A DNA stretch of 64,000 nucleotides from Circinella minor (lineage: Eukaryota > Mucoromycota > Mucoromycetes > Mucorales > Lichtheimiaceae). Below the pieces are notes generated by a model. It made no database searches, was not told the DNA's origin, and worked only from the letters and a program-made list of their open reading frames with translations. A program made the position numbers and the translations under genes. How positions within the stretch are numbered: the first letter of the stretch is position 1; every line of letters starts with the position of its first letter. The stretch covers positions 124,001-188,000 of the forward strand of contig JAEPRB010000051.1 of assembly GCA_016758965.1 (NCBI GenBank), read 5' to 3'. Of the stretch, positions 48,183 through 59,559 are shown one piece after another.

Positions 48183-49778
48183 TTATGATAAAGCATACTG
48201 TCTATAGGCAAACGTAAAAGCACTCATAAGTAATTGGCAATCCATACGATCTGTCATTCCACCATGACCCGGGATTAATTGACCAAAATCTTTGATGTCA
48301 GAAGCACGTTTGATAGCACTTGCTAAAAATCCTCCAAAAGGGGCAGCACATGACGCATAAAGTGCCAAAACGACACCATGATAAGGATCTTCTTGTAACT
48401 AATTCAACGGGTATGAACATATATATAAACAAGTTAAATAGATTGTGAGCTATTTACAAACATGTTGAATTAAGCACGCTACATTATCTTATTTTGTCCA
48501 TTGTAAAATCATTCTTCTCTTTTTTATGCTTATATGATAATTACCATAACGCCGCCCAACTTTATTTCGACCATTCCAGTCATGTCGTTTCGGAATCATA
48601 TTTTATAAATAGAGAAAATTTATCATTGTTGTTAATAATTATCTTCAATTAGTATTAGTGACATCAAAGAACATGACGATTACCAAATAGCCACAGCAAA
48701 TTGTAAATATACCAGCACCAACAAAACCTTCCAAAGTCTTGTTTGGACTCAAACGGAAAAGCGATGTTTGTCCTACGAATCTTCCACATCCATATGCAGT
48801 TATATCGTTACAAACGACCAAAAGTGTTGGAAAAATAAACCTAATTTTTCATTTAGCATGTTATGATGTCAATTCAGAGAAACAAAATGCTGTTTTTTAT
48901 TTACCATACTATTCCGTGCATTATGTTTGAGATCACGAAATACATTTGAAGTGCGGTAAAGAAAACACATATATGAATCCAACATAAATGGATAAGTTGT
49001 TTTTGAACATGCAATGGATTAAAGGAACCAATCGAAATCATAAACCCTTTTTAAAAGTTGTGTTAGATTCTTATTATAGATATATTATTATAAATAAAAG
49101 CAACTTGTTGATGATAACGAGAGTGTTATATACATTACATAAAGTGTATAAATTGATGCAAAGAAGTCGACAAGGTTTCCATACACTTTCTGAGATTACC
49201 CAAAAACTACATATCCCAAAAATAAACCTACGTATGTGTATTACACAAAAAAATTTAAGGGCAAAAGATTAGCTCGAACATTAATTTTATTATTATTGCT
49301 CACTGTTTCGTCTTTTAGCTTATTACTATCAAAGAAAAGAAAAAGAAGAACAAAATACACTTTTTCCGAATTTCCCCCTCTTGGAACTCGTTTTTCCTTT
49401 GTCCCCTTGTTTTATGACTCTTTCTTTACCAGTCCATGATTATACTATTATAATGGTTATTGACACCATTTTTATTATTATAATGATAGTCGCCATACGC
49501 CAATTGTCGTAATTCCTTGAGGGTAACACAAACAAAAACTTTGATTTTAGAAAATTGATTAATTCACCAAAAATTCCCCTCTTCTGGATTCAGAAGAAAA
49601 GTGCACGGGCCCAAATACCGTGATGCTATACTATGCCACGTACCTGGAATACTTTGCATTCAATAGCAAATACCATTATCACAAGTCCATAACGTCCCAA
49701 TGAATAAGTAATAAAACTGAGCCCTCCAATCATAACTAATCCTGCAGTAAGTCTATGATAAGTAGTCTTTGATATCAT
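48183..49778 (-). CDS. Short, divergent CDP-diacylglycerol synthase (phosphatidate cytidylyltransferase)
   Basis: Makes CDP-diacylglycerol from phosphatidate and CTP in the ER. Rebuilt on the minus strand as 49778-49644, 49515-49430, 49227-49139, 49046-48905, 48840-48684, an optional 15-base exon 48559-48545, and 48398-48183; 274 or 279 residues against about 450 in yeast Cds1. The prosite-type CDS signature is complete in the last exon ([13 protein letters not shown], then [12 protein letters not shown]). Other family words: [27 protein letters not shown]. Earlier exons are weaker ([17 protein letters not shown] joined to [16 protein letters not shown]). The usual cytosolic N-terminus and the luminal loop between GYL and LQEDPYHG are missing. 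It may be a reduced paralogue, a decaying copy or an incomplete model with a missed 5' exon. Confidence 0.65.
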
Positions 49779-50093
49779 TGTTTCCTTTTCCGTTGTTTCG
49801 AAACTATTGCAAGATTTTTATTGCTATAGTGTGATGAAAGAGACTGAACTTCTTTTTTTTAACCCCGCGTTCTTGTTTCATAAAAAGAAAGGATTATATA
49901 TCCGCGCAACACTAAATTTATGTTGCTCAATGCGAAGTATCTCCTTTTTTTTTACTTTTGAATTAAAACTATTACTTGAATTTGATGATTAATCTCAATA
50001 GTCTTTTTTCTTTGTTATTGTTTGTTTGTTTATTGGTTCGGTAAAACCAAAACTCAGATTATAGATAAGGAAAAAAAGAATTCCATGCGATTC

Positions 50094-50201
50094 CTAACTA
50101 TTATTGGCTGCTTTATTTTCTTCCACTTGATTCGGAGTCTGAACAAATAACAATTTTTTATGAGCTTGCTTGATCGAATTAAACAAATCAAATGGAAATA
50201 C
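50094..50201 (-). other. Exon-like segment without a partner
   Basis: On the minus strand, a TTTTACTAG acceptor is followed by an open frame of 35 residues, hydrophobic/aromatic at the start (VFPFDLF) and basic/polar after (KQAHKKLLFVQTPNQVEENK), ending in TAG. It could be the last exon of an unseen gene or a missed 5' exon of the CDS-like gene. No donor gives a frame-consistent join to the latter. Confidence 0.25.
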
Positions 50202-53200
50202 CTAGTAAAACTTATAAATTAACTGATATAAGTAACGTTTTCACATGGTGACAATTATTTTCATGGTTTTATTCGTTTCCGTTATGTAAATAAGCAAATT
50301 AATATTAATCTGAAATAAATGACTTGTTTCTTAGTAGTAATCCATCAATTCATTCTGTATTGCTATTAACTATGATAATAAGGAGATCTAAGTTCCGGTG
50401 GTGCGCGGAAAACATAAACAAGTGATCTGAATGAATATATACATATTCTTCATGTGTCCCGCTTCGCATTTCCGATTGGGAAGTATTATGAAAAACAAAA
50501 CAAGTCTGGAAGCGACTTGTTAGTACTTGTCATGTTGTTGTTATGTATCTCTATATCTAACCAAACTTAGTAGCCGAAATAATAAAAGAATTCTAGTAAC
50601 TCCCCCTTTTTGTTCAACTATTATTCATTCTTCATGTTTTATTTTTTTTATAACAACCATGAGGATCACATGCAGAAAAAAACATTTCTTTTTTCATGTG
50701 TTTTTCTTACTAGTAACGATAAAAAGGAGTATTTTATTGCACAAAATCAAAAACTGTTTTGGATAAATGCACACTGTTTGTTGAAAAAATAATAATAGAG
50801 ATGCACTATGTATTAATTCCCTGGAGATGAGTTTATCCGTACAGACCAACGTCCTACGTACGATAATTTTTTATGCGCATGTAACATTTTTCTGGCATTT
50901 ACAGAACGATAATAATAGAATTAAAAAAAGTACTACCATGGAGTAGATGATCGCTATTACTAATGATAAGGAATCCATCTGTTGCTTCTCATTCCTTTCG
51001 CATGTAAAGTAACTTCATTTATGTATATTTTCACCAACAAAAAAAATGGAAGATAAATTCTATTAGGTACTTTAAATATAAATAAAGAACTTGCCACCAT
51101 GATACCATCGATGGCTTCTAATATAATATTAACCATACATACACAAACAAAGAAAAAAAAAGGGGGGGGGATAGCTTTTGTTCCTCTAAAAAGAAATATG
51201 GAGTTTCCGAGAGATGGTGGTACGTAATATGAAAGACATATGAGCATATGTATATCAAGCAAAGAAGTTATATTATCGTGATGATATCTCTTATAGATAA
51301 CAACTCAATGGCTTTTATTGTTATTATTATTGTTTATATTAAATGTGCTCCAACGAGGGCCATACTGGATAATACAAGCTCAATTATGTAATAAAAGCAG
51401 TTGCGCTATACAGGGTAAAAATATATCCAGCACTAATTACTCTAATAGCAAGCTAAACAATTATTATACCTGGTGTATAACACACTATAATATGTAATTT
51501 CAGTGCACGTTATCTAAACAGACACTGTTAAGTATCGGTATACTTGTTATTTTTCTCATTTCTAAGCAGTCATCGAATAAGTAATATGTGTTGGTAAAAG
51601 TAGTGGTGCGTCGATTTGAATATACGTACAGCATATATAATAATTATGGCGATCGAACTTGCTTCAATCCATTGAAAAATATAAATTATAAAGTTTTGTT
51701 TTAAATAATCACAAACACATGGGTAGCACTAGCAAGAGAAAGACTATTAAGAATCAAAAGAGACAAATACATTATATTTGAAATATAATAAAGTAAACGG
51801 AGCTTTCGTATTTGCATTGGCGTATATTGTAGTTTGTCGTCAGAGAAGTTTTTAAAGACGGTGGCAGAGAGTTAGAAGGAATAATTATACGATTGGTGGG
51901 AGAAATGATGGCAAACAAAAATTAACATTGTGGATGGTTTTTTTTTCGAATTAGTTTCATCCTGTCAAATTGAAAAACGACATTTTATTCGCTTCTTTGA
52001 ATTAAATGTTATTTCATGCAAATATATAATCAGTCCATTATTCAAAGAGTTTGGATTATGCTAGGAGTAGCTCATAAAAGGAAATTTTGTGATTTTGATA
52101 GTACGTAAGATTTATAGCCGTTCCCAATATTTTGGTTCGTCAAGAAATCCGAGGTCTACACCGAAAAAAATATTACTGTTGTAAAGAAACGTTTTTTACG
52201 GTAGCCAAAATGAAAATAAATATACATACTGTGGACAGAGTAGCCATAATACAGGGGGAAGAACATAAACGGAAGCAAAAATCAGAATATCCTTTTTTTG
52301 TAAGACCTTGAGATGTCGAAAGCAATAGTAACAAATGAGGTTCACGTATGTAGATATATATCGTCAATCCTTAATTTTTCGCATTACAGAATCTATAGAA
52401 ATCAATTATTATTATCCATTACGTACCAAGTATAATAGACTCTTGGCATTGATACGTACTTACAATGATATAAAATTATATGAAATCACGTGTAGAAAAA
52501 TTATATTGTAGTAAAGTTGAAGATAGCTTAACTTTTGCTGCAATGCACAGGCAATGATTGATGTTATTTGAATGGTAACCAAAAAAGACTAAGCTGCCGA
52601 AGTGTAAAGTGTAAAAGATTAGTCTACACTTGCTGTCACCAAGTTAAATAGAAACAATACAATTGCTATTTGTTTATTATTAATGTCAACATCACACTTC
52701 TTATTTTCTCGATTTCAGACACACTTACAAAAAAAAAGAAATAATACGTACAACTTTCTTTGTTTTCTACCACATTATTTTCTCTATAGATATACATATA
52801 ACTATGGTGATGAATGATAACTTTAAAAATATCACAATATGAAAGATATAATATGAGAATATATAGTAAAATATTTTCTTTCTTTTGTTCTCGTCCAACA
52901 TGCCACTGTATTAAATATCTATTGCCGAATGGCTTTTCTTTTTTTCTAAAAAAAAGACATGTTTTTACATTACTGAAAAGGCCGTCAATCAACTGAGGTC
53001 ACAAACCAAAATAATACAGCAGCGGTAGAAAAAAAAGGAGATGCTTGCATATAATGTATAATGCAAGAATATATAAAAAACGATCGTTGTAAGTGGATAT
53101 CATAGCAATATTGACTGGATAGAATCCTTTTTTATTTTCGAAACCTGTTTAATTTTTTATGCGCGCGAAAATTTGTCGAAATTTAAACAGAACTACTAAA

Positions 53201-54963
53201 AATAAACTTACAAATTCTTGAGTGTAAGTAGGAGGGATAATATTTCTTGGATCATATATCATTCATAAAGCTAGATATTGTCAACTAAAATAATAACAGT
53301 ATTATATTTATTATTACGACGAATAATATTTATGTACACCAAGAGTCAGTGATATTCTTAATTCAATGTTTCTTTATTATAACATAGTATGTATAGTCTA
53401 TTGTAATGACAAATATAAAAGCTAATAATAATAATACGTAATAGATGATGCTTATAATCTTTATTTTTTTTTGTTTTTCATTGGCTACGTATACGTATCG
53501 TTGTAAGAATGATCATTGTACTATACATTACGTATTATTATTACTGTTATTCTATAACAACTTTATATACCATAAAAAGCAGCAAGGAGACATTTTTTTG
53601 AGCATCTCGAAAACGCCCCCTGTTTGTTATTATCATAAAGATCTATCCCTATGATATAAACCTTATTGTTTTTTTTCTTTCCCCTTACATTGGCACTCAT
53701 AATAATACGTATATAGTATGGTAACTATTTGATTGATATAAGTATTAGGCTAAAAACAAAATTGAGGCTATTGGCTAGCTAGAAAAAACATATGTTTAAT
53801 GTATAAATAAGAGGAGATGTATGAAAAAAAACATCATAATGATACGTAGTTCTGCCAAACGGCAAGTTTTTAAGAGGCGGAAAGGTTAAAAACCTAGGCC
53901 AAGTAGTATCATTATGAACGAGCGAGAAATAAGTCGCCGACACCAGTCTATATGTATGCATGGTGATCTGATGATGTAAACGCCCACAAATGGGGGAATA
54001 AAAAGGCTTCAAGGAGAGGTTTATGGTACTGTGTCAAGAATTTTCTCCCCTGTGTATAATACGTCCTTCATCAGGTGAATAAGAGACAGAGAAAGAAGAG
54101 AAGGAAGAAAATAGAGGGCATAAAAATTATAGAGTTGTGGCAAAACCTCAGCCCTTATCGAGATTGTTGCATTAAAAGATATTTATTTATCTCTCTCCTT
54201 TAAAATGTAGCTTACATCATATGGGAGAGAAGGAATAGTAAAAGTAAGTGTATAATTTGGAAGAGGAAAAAGATAAGTAAAAGATAAAAAGAGCACGGCT
54301 TCAGGGGGGTAAAAAAGACTACAGTGTGCGCAGACACATACATTTATAGGTAAACATATCGCGCACACAGATATGAGAAAGGAGAGCGAGATGCCAAAAG
54401 AAACTATTATCTTTAGCATAAAGGCGAAGAAGCTGGAAATATGCTACATTATTTGAATTACATTGAGGATAAAAACAAACGCTTTCTAGTTTATATTATT
54501 AATAATTTTCTGTTATCACTATTAGGAGTACATATCTTTTTATATACTCTACATCGGTTCTGATAGCGTATGGGGGTATAAATGAGTTAAATCAGAAAAC
54601 GCCTAAGGACTAAATAAAAGGCAAATTATTTCTGCCGAGGCGTTTGTTGTTGGGATTTAACGGCAGCGAAAGAACTGAGTAGTGCTGTTTATGTACAACC
54701 AAAAAAAAAAAAAGACCGAGGGCAACTAACCTAAGCGACTTTTTCCACACTTTTTCTCTTTTCTCCCATTTACACTTTTCTTTCTTATTTTCCTTTTACC
54801 CCTCTTTCCACATTTTTGCTTTCATTTCAAACCGTCAAAAAAGAAAAAAGGCTATTATTTGAAAATATTTTTTCTTGTTCTTTCTTCCCTTTTTTTTTCC
54901 AGATATTTTCGTACGTGCGTGTGCGCTGCTATCTTTTATTCGCCCTCAAGTGCAACATATACA

Positions 54964-54975
54964 TATATATATAAA
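54964..54975 (+). promoter_or_regulatory. TATA-like element of the WOPR gene
   Basis: TATATATAAAAG lies 213 bases before the ATG, after the pyrimidine-rich tract 54730-54910. It is a plausible core promoter, which would give a leader of roughly 150-200 bases if used. Confidence 0.35.
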
Positions 54976-55187
54976 AGAAAGTTAGCTTAATAACTTTTAA
55001 GCTATACTTTTATCCTTGTTTATTTTTTTATTTTTTTGCGAAGATCCGCGGTTTTTATCTGAACAACAAAATTCTATTACCGTGTCTCTTTTTTGGTTCC
55101 ATTTTATACCCCTTCTTCTTTCTCCCTTTACTTAATTTACAACCTAATTACATAAATAAACTACAGCAAAAACCAGTAATCTAAATT

Positions 55188-57903
55188 ATGCTTGTAACTG
55201 AAACATTTCATGGCTACATTGAGACGACTCAAGATGTTCTCTTGATTTTTGAAGGTTGTCGTCGAGGTTTACTGCCAAGGATATGCCGTCGTTTACAAGA
55301 AAAGGAACGAAAAATGGTTCAATCCGGATCCGTCTTTGTTTTTGACGAACGCGAATCAGGTAAAGTATAATTTTGGTGATAATATGTCAACAAAAAAAAA
55401 AAGACGGAAAAAGGGATACACATGACAAAAAAGGAAACAAAATAACTTCTTTTCTTTTGGCAAATACATATTTAAGCCAGGAAGAAAAGGAGGTGTTGTG
55501 GGGTGAGTGAGATATGGGTTGTATTGGCTTCAAAGCAACATATTGTGTGTACCTGTTTTTTTGGGGGAGTGGAGGCAATTCAACAACTGCAACAACTAGA
55601 AGCAGTAACCATGACAACATCAACAATATAAAACAATAGTAGCACCAACATCATGAAAAAAATCAAAGTAACTTTCAGCAAAAAAAAAAAAAAAAAAAAA
55701 AAAAACCAGCAAAATAGCCCAATTATAGGAGGCTATTATAAACAACAAAAGGATAAAAAACGATTTATTAAGGGGGGAAAACCGGCATTTATTTTTCCAT
55801 CGCCGCGTGCGCCGTGCGAACGAGAAACAAGAAAGAAGGGGGGAGAGCATAAAGTAGAGCGAGAAACAAAGAATTGGGCAAAAGGAAAAGAGGGGAAAGA
55901 AAGGGGGGGAGGAGAAAAGGGAGAAGCAGGAATTGAAGGATTGGACAACAAGAAAAAAAAAGATCATCGTGATACGTTACAAAACAAAATGTTTATTAAT
56001 ACTAATAATAAAAATAATAATAAAAATACCTAACATATTATAGGTATTAAAAGGTGGACTGACGGTCTTGTATGGAGCCCTTCAAGAATCCTCGGCAACT
56101 TTCTTATATATCGCGAATTGGATAAGCGTACGACAGCTAATGGGAAACGTATGTCATTATCGGGCGCGAGCGATTCTCGTCAACGAAGCTTTAGCGCTGA
56201 TCATGGGAGTTCATCCACTGTGGCTGCAGCAGGAGGGGCCATGTCGGTTGATCGTAACCGAGAACGCCAGCTGGTCGGAAGTCTCTCGGATTCATATAAA
56301 TTCCGCAAGGATGGCTTGATCAAAAAGACAATGTCAATTGTAGTGAATGGTGTTTCACAACACTTAATTTCTTATTATCATCCACAAGATGTTTTACAAA
56401 ATCGTTTACGAACACCTTCTTCTGTACCTGAACTTGCCAGTTTAGAAATTTCCCCTGAATTACTTGTCAAGCAAAATTTCCGTATTCCACCTATGGTAGA
56501 GCCTACTTTCGATCAAGCCGAAGCTCTCGGAGGTGGCGGTCCCATGTCACCAACAGACCCTTTATCTGGATATGAAGGTAGTAAAGAAGTGGAAAAATGT
56601 TGCATTTGTTTGTTCTGGAAAGTTGAAAATTTACGGACAGATAGCTAATTTGGAATATTGCATTGTTTATATTTATTATTTTATATTTTCTGCAGATCGT
56701 CGGTCGCATCCATTACGTAGCATGTCATTGGGCTCGTTACGTACCTCAGAATACTATCATGGTAACATGAGCTCATCTAATATGATGTATAGTTATGGCA
56801 ATCAACATCATCAGCAACAACAACAGCAGCAGCCAAATAATCGTATGGATATTGAAGGTAGTAGTCAAAAACAATCACCAACGCCATCCTACCCGAACCA
56901 ATCTGTTATGTATGGTGGGGGTAGTGGTAGTGGTGGTATTCCTCCGTATCAACAGCCAACAATGCCTTCCCCATCGAGCATGTCATCTTCTCCTGGAACA
57001 CCAATGATGTCTCCTGTGCGCCCAACTTTTCAACAACAACAAACACAACATCACCAGCCACAGCCACAGCAACATCAACGCCATTATTCAATTCCATCTA
57101 CCTCGTCTGGCCCATTGTCCTCTTTAACTCGAATGGATCCGCGCGGGTATGAAATGATGCGTCCTCCACAAGCTCGACCCGCTACAAGCTCTACAGGTAC
57201 CATCCACTCCCCTCAGCCACAGTCTGCTGCAGCATCTTCTTTTGGACAGGTCCACTCACATATGGTTCAAGAGAGTATGGGTGGGTTTTATAATGGCCGA
57301 ATGAACAACCAACAACATCAACAGCATCATCAAGAGTCCGAGCAATCTCCCTCTGATCATACCAAATCGAACGCAAATATCGGTCAACTGCTTAACCCCG
57401 TTCATCCATTACATAATGGTGCCAATGGTAGTGCTTCTTCATCATCGATTCAACCAGACTCACCTCATCCAACACAACAACAACAACAACAACACCTGCA
57501 ACCGCTATTAGTTGATCCAAATTCGTCCTATACAACATACCCTTCTTCAATTGCTGCTGGCGCAGCAGCAGCTTCGTCAACATCATCTGCATCGTCATCC
57601 TCTTCTACACCATCTTCATCTGTTGTTCCTGTTAGCTATGAAGCTCCCAAACCAATGAACGAAGACAGTAAATCTCACCATCCTCATCATACAATGTGTA
57701 ATAGCCAAACTGATAATGGACCAACTGGTGGAGGTGGAGGTGGAGGAAGTGGTCCGAGCGAATATCGTTATCACGAAGCATTGACGAACACATATAGCAT
57801 GGTAAATTATGCACCTTCACCTTACCAAAATGGAGTGCTTAATCCATTCACTAATGAAGACTCCTCAGGACATGACTTATCAGGACCTTTGATGCTCAAA
57901 TAA
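55188..57903 (+). CDS. WOPR-box transcription factor (Gti1/Pac2, Wor1/Ryp1 family)
   Basis: Fungal morphology and development regulator that binds DNA through a two-part WOPR box. Three exons, 55188-55359, 56044-56577 and 56696-57903, give 637 residues. WOPR-a is at about residues 4-90: TFHGYIETTQDVLLIFEGCR, then RICRRLQEKER, SGSVFVFDERESG | IKRWTDGLVWSPSR and GNFLIYRELDKR. WOPR-b is at about 140-175 (YKFRKDGLIKKTMSIVVNG, then HLISYYHPQDVL). The remaining 450 residues are a Gln/Ser/Pro/His-rich disordered tail with poly-Gln and poly-Gly runs. The first intron is 684 bases, far longer than its neighbours, and cuts WOPR-a. Homologues control white-opaque switching (Candida Wor1), dimorphism (Histoplasma Ryp1) and pathogenicity or conidiation (Sge1); the role here is inferred from family only. 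Confidence 0.93.
55680..55705. repeat. Poly(A) tract inside WOPR intron 1
   Basis: 26 A residues on the coding strand, followed by a strongly purine-rich (A/G) stretch up to about 55965 with several runs of six or seven G. Confidence 0.8.
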
Positions 57904-58107
57904 TAGCCGATAGTTCTTCTTTTTTCCTTATCCTCTTTCCTTCTATATATACATATATACACAAATTCCTCACAACCTATTTTTTTTGTCTATAATAATT
58001 CTCTTTTTTTTTTCTGTATACAACTACAATAACTCCTCTATTTCTACTTTTTTTTTGGCCAATTTTCCTTCATTCATATTAGCACAGCAAAATTTTTCTC
58101 AATATTG

Positions 58108-58135
58108 CACTCACTCACTCACTCACTCACTCACT
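58108..58135. repeat. (CACT)n microsatellite, seven copies
   Basis: Seven perfect CACT units, about 200 bases after the WOPR stop codon, probably in its 3' UTR. Confidence 0.85.
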
Positions 58136-59439
58136 CTATACACACATATATATATATTATTATTCTTTTTGATGTTTGATGACGAAAATGATGACGATGA
58201 ATTTATATTATTATTATTACTATTACTTCTACTATTACTATTATACAAAAAGGATCATAGATGCGTTTCTAATATATATACACTTTCCCCGCGCATATGG
58301 TGCTACACATGACTATATTTAAATATGCGGCGGTGGTAAAAAAAAATTGCTGCTCTGTTTTCATACAACAATAACATTTAATGCATGTAGAATTTTTTTT
58401 AATTTGTGTTCCACATGATGAATCTTTGGAGTTACCATTACGTCAATTTTTTTTCTTGTACCTTTGAACAGCACACAAGATAAAAAAAAGAAAAGAAACC
58501 CAAATTCTTCTACTGTTATCTTTAATTTTTTCCGTCTTTGCGCCTGATGACGTTTTATTTAATCTTGGTTCTATTCTAATACAATAGCTATTAAACTACT
58601 ACTAAGAACACACATGCACACACAAATGACCTCGTTATCCCTAATTTCGTTTCTCACCTTTCATCATCTTTAATTGACACCATTTTTACAATGGACTTAT
58701 TAGAGTGAGAAATTTGATTGTTCCATGCGGAGTTGCTTAATCCTTTGCAACAAATACACTTGATTAAAAAAACCACATGAGCCTTACATTTATGTGCATT
58801 GCATCGCTCTTATGATAGTAGCCATGATAATAAAAATTCAAATGAATTTTCATGTAACATAATCCTTTTTATATTGTCCAATTCTTTTTGTATATAGTGT
58901 TGTGATTTTACCACTAAATGACAAGATCGACTATATGATAATATCGACCTTCTAATTTCCCAAAATGTGAAACAGCATGGGAGAACCTTAACTTTTTTTT
59001 TTTTGAAGATTTTGAAACTCACAACGGAAAGATGATAATTAGAGAAAATTGGGGGAAAAGGGGAGGGGGAGTTAAAAGAAAGGAAGTCTTGGTGAGAAAG
59101 AGTAAACGAACAGAGGTAGTTTTTTTTTTTTTTTTTGGGGGGTTTCGAAGTAAAAAAAGAATACACCATTATAAACAATTACGGGAAATGAGTTTTCATC
59201 AGTATATGATGATTAATAAATGATTTCCTCACGGGAACTGCACCATTTTATTTTTTGTATAGATATGAAAAGAAAAATAAATCCGGAAATGGGGAATGAA
59301 ACAAAACAATTCAAATGCTGATCTGCTAAATTATGATTCATCGCACATATATGTTGTTTACACACACGCAACTTTAAAAGCGAGTTATCAGTAATTAGGT
59401 CGTTAATTGTTGCTGTATTTAACACAGCTTAAAAAATTA

Positions 59440-59447
59440 TATATAAA
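59440..59447 (+). promoter_or_regulatory. TATA box of the sulfate permease gene
   Basis: TATATAAA is 113 bases upstream of the ATG and is followed by a C/T-rich leader, the usual arrangement for strongly expressed fungal genes. Confidence 0.45.
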
Positions 59448-59559
59448 TACCACACTTTATTTTGCCTTTTTTTTCTACTTCACCTGCTCCACTTTACACC
59501 CTCACATCACCACTACCCTTTTTTCTTTCTTTTTCTCTATCTATACTTGTCATTATATC

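Larger units (their letters stand above)
49779..55187. other. Gene-poor region of 5.4 kb upstream of the WOPR regulator
   Basis: No supported gene. At its left end, 50201-50094 on the minus strand could be an exon: a clean TACTAG acceptor followed by 35 codons (VFPFDLFNSIKQAHKK and onward) and a stop; no partner exon was found. GGTTAAAAACC recurs at 53884-53894. From about 54730 the DNA turns strongly pyrimidine-rich on the + strand, followed by a TATA box, as expected for a long promoter and leader. No transposon motif or tRNA was recognised. Confidence 0.5.
57904..59559. other. Intergenic region between the WOPR gene and the sulfate permease
   Basis: Pyrimidine-rich 3' flank of the WOPR gene, a (CACT)n microsatellite at 58108-58135, then AT-rich DNA. 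A TATATAAA box at 59440-59447 and a C/T-rich leader belong to the permease promoter. Short ORFs on both strands are not supported. Confidence 0.5.

Noticed and set aside
48183..49778. Calling the CDS-like gene a pseudogene
   Set aside because: Every exon chosen keeps the frame with usable splice sites and the catalytic signature is perfect; divergence alone does not prove loss of function.
50500..54900. Search for transposon remnants, tRNA genes or small structured RNAs in the large empty region
   Set aside because: No reverse-transcriptase or transposase motif, terminal repeats or tRNA B-box-like word could be recognised by eye; a profile scan would be the decisive test.
55653..56033. 126-codon Lys/Arg/Gly-rich ORF inside WOPR intron 1, with antisense Phe/Ser-rich partners
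   Set aside because: Produced by the purine-rich intron; there is no family resemblance, and it is flanked by the donor and acceptor that restore the WOPR box.
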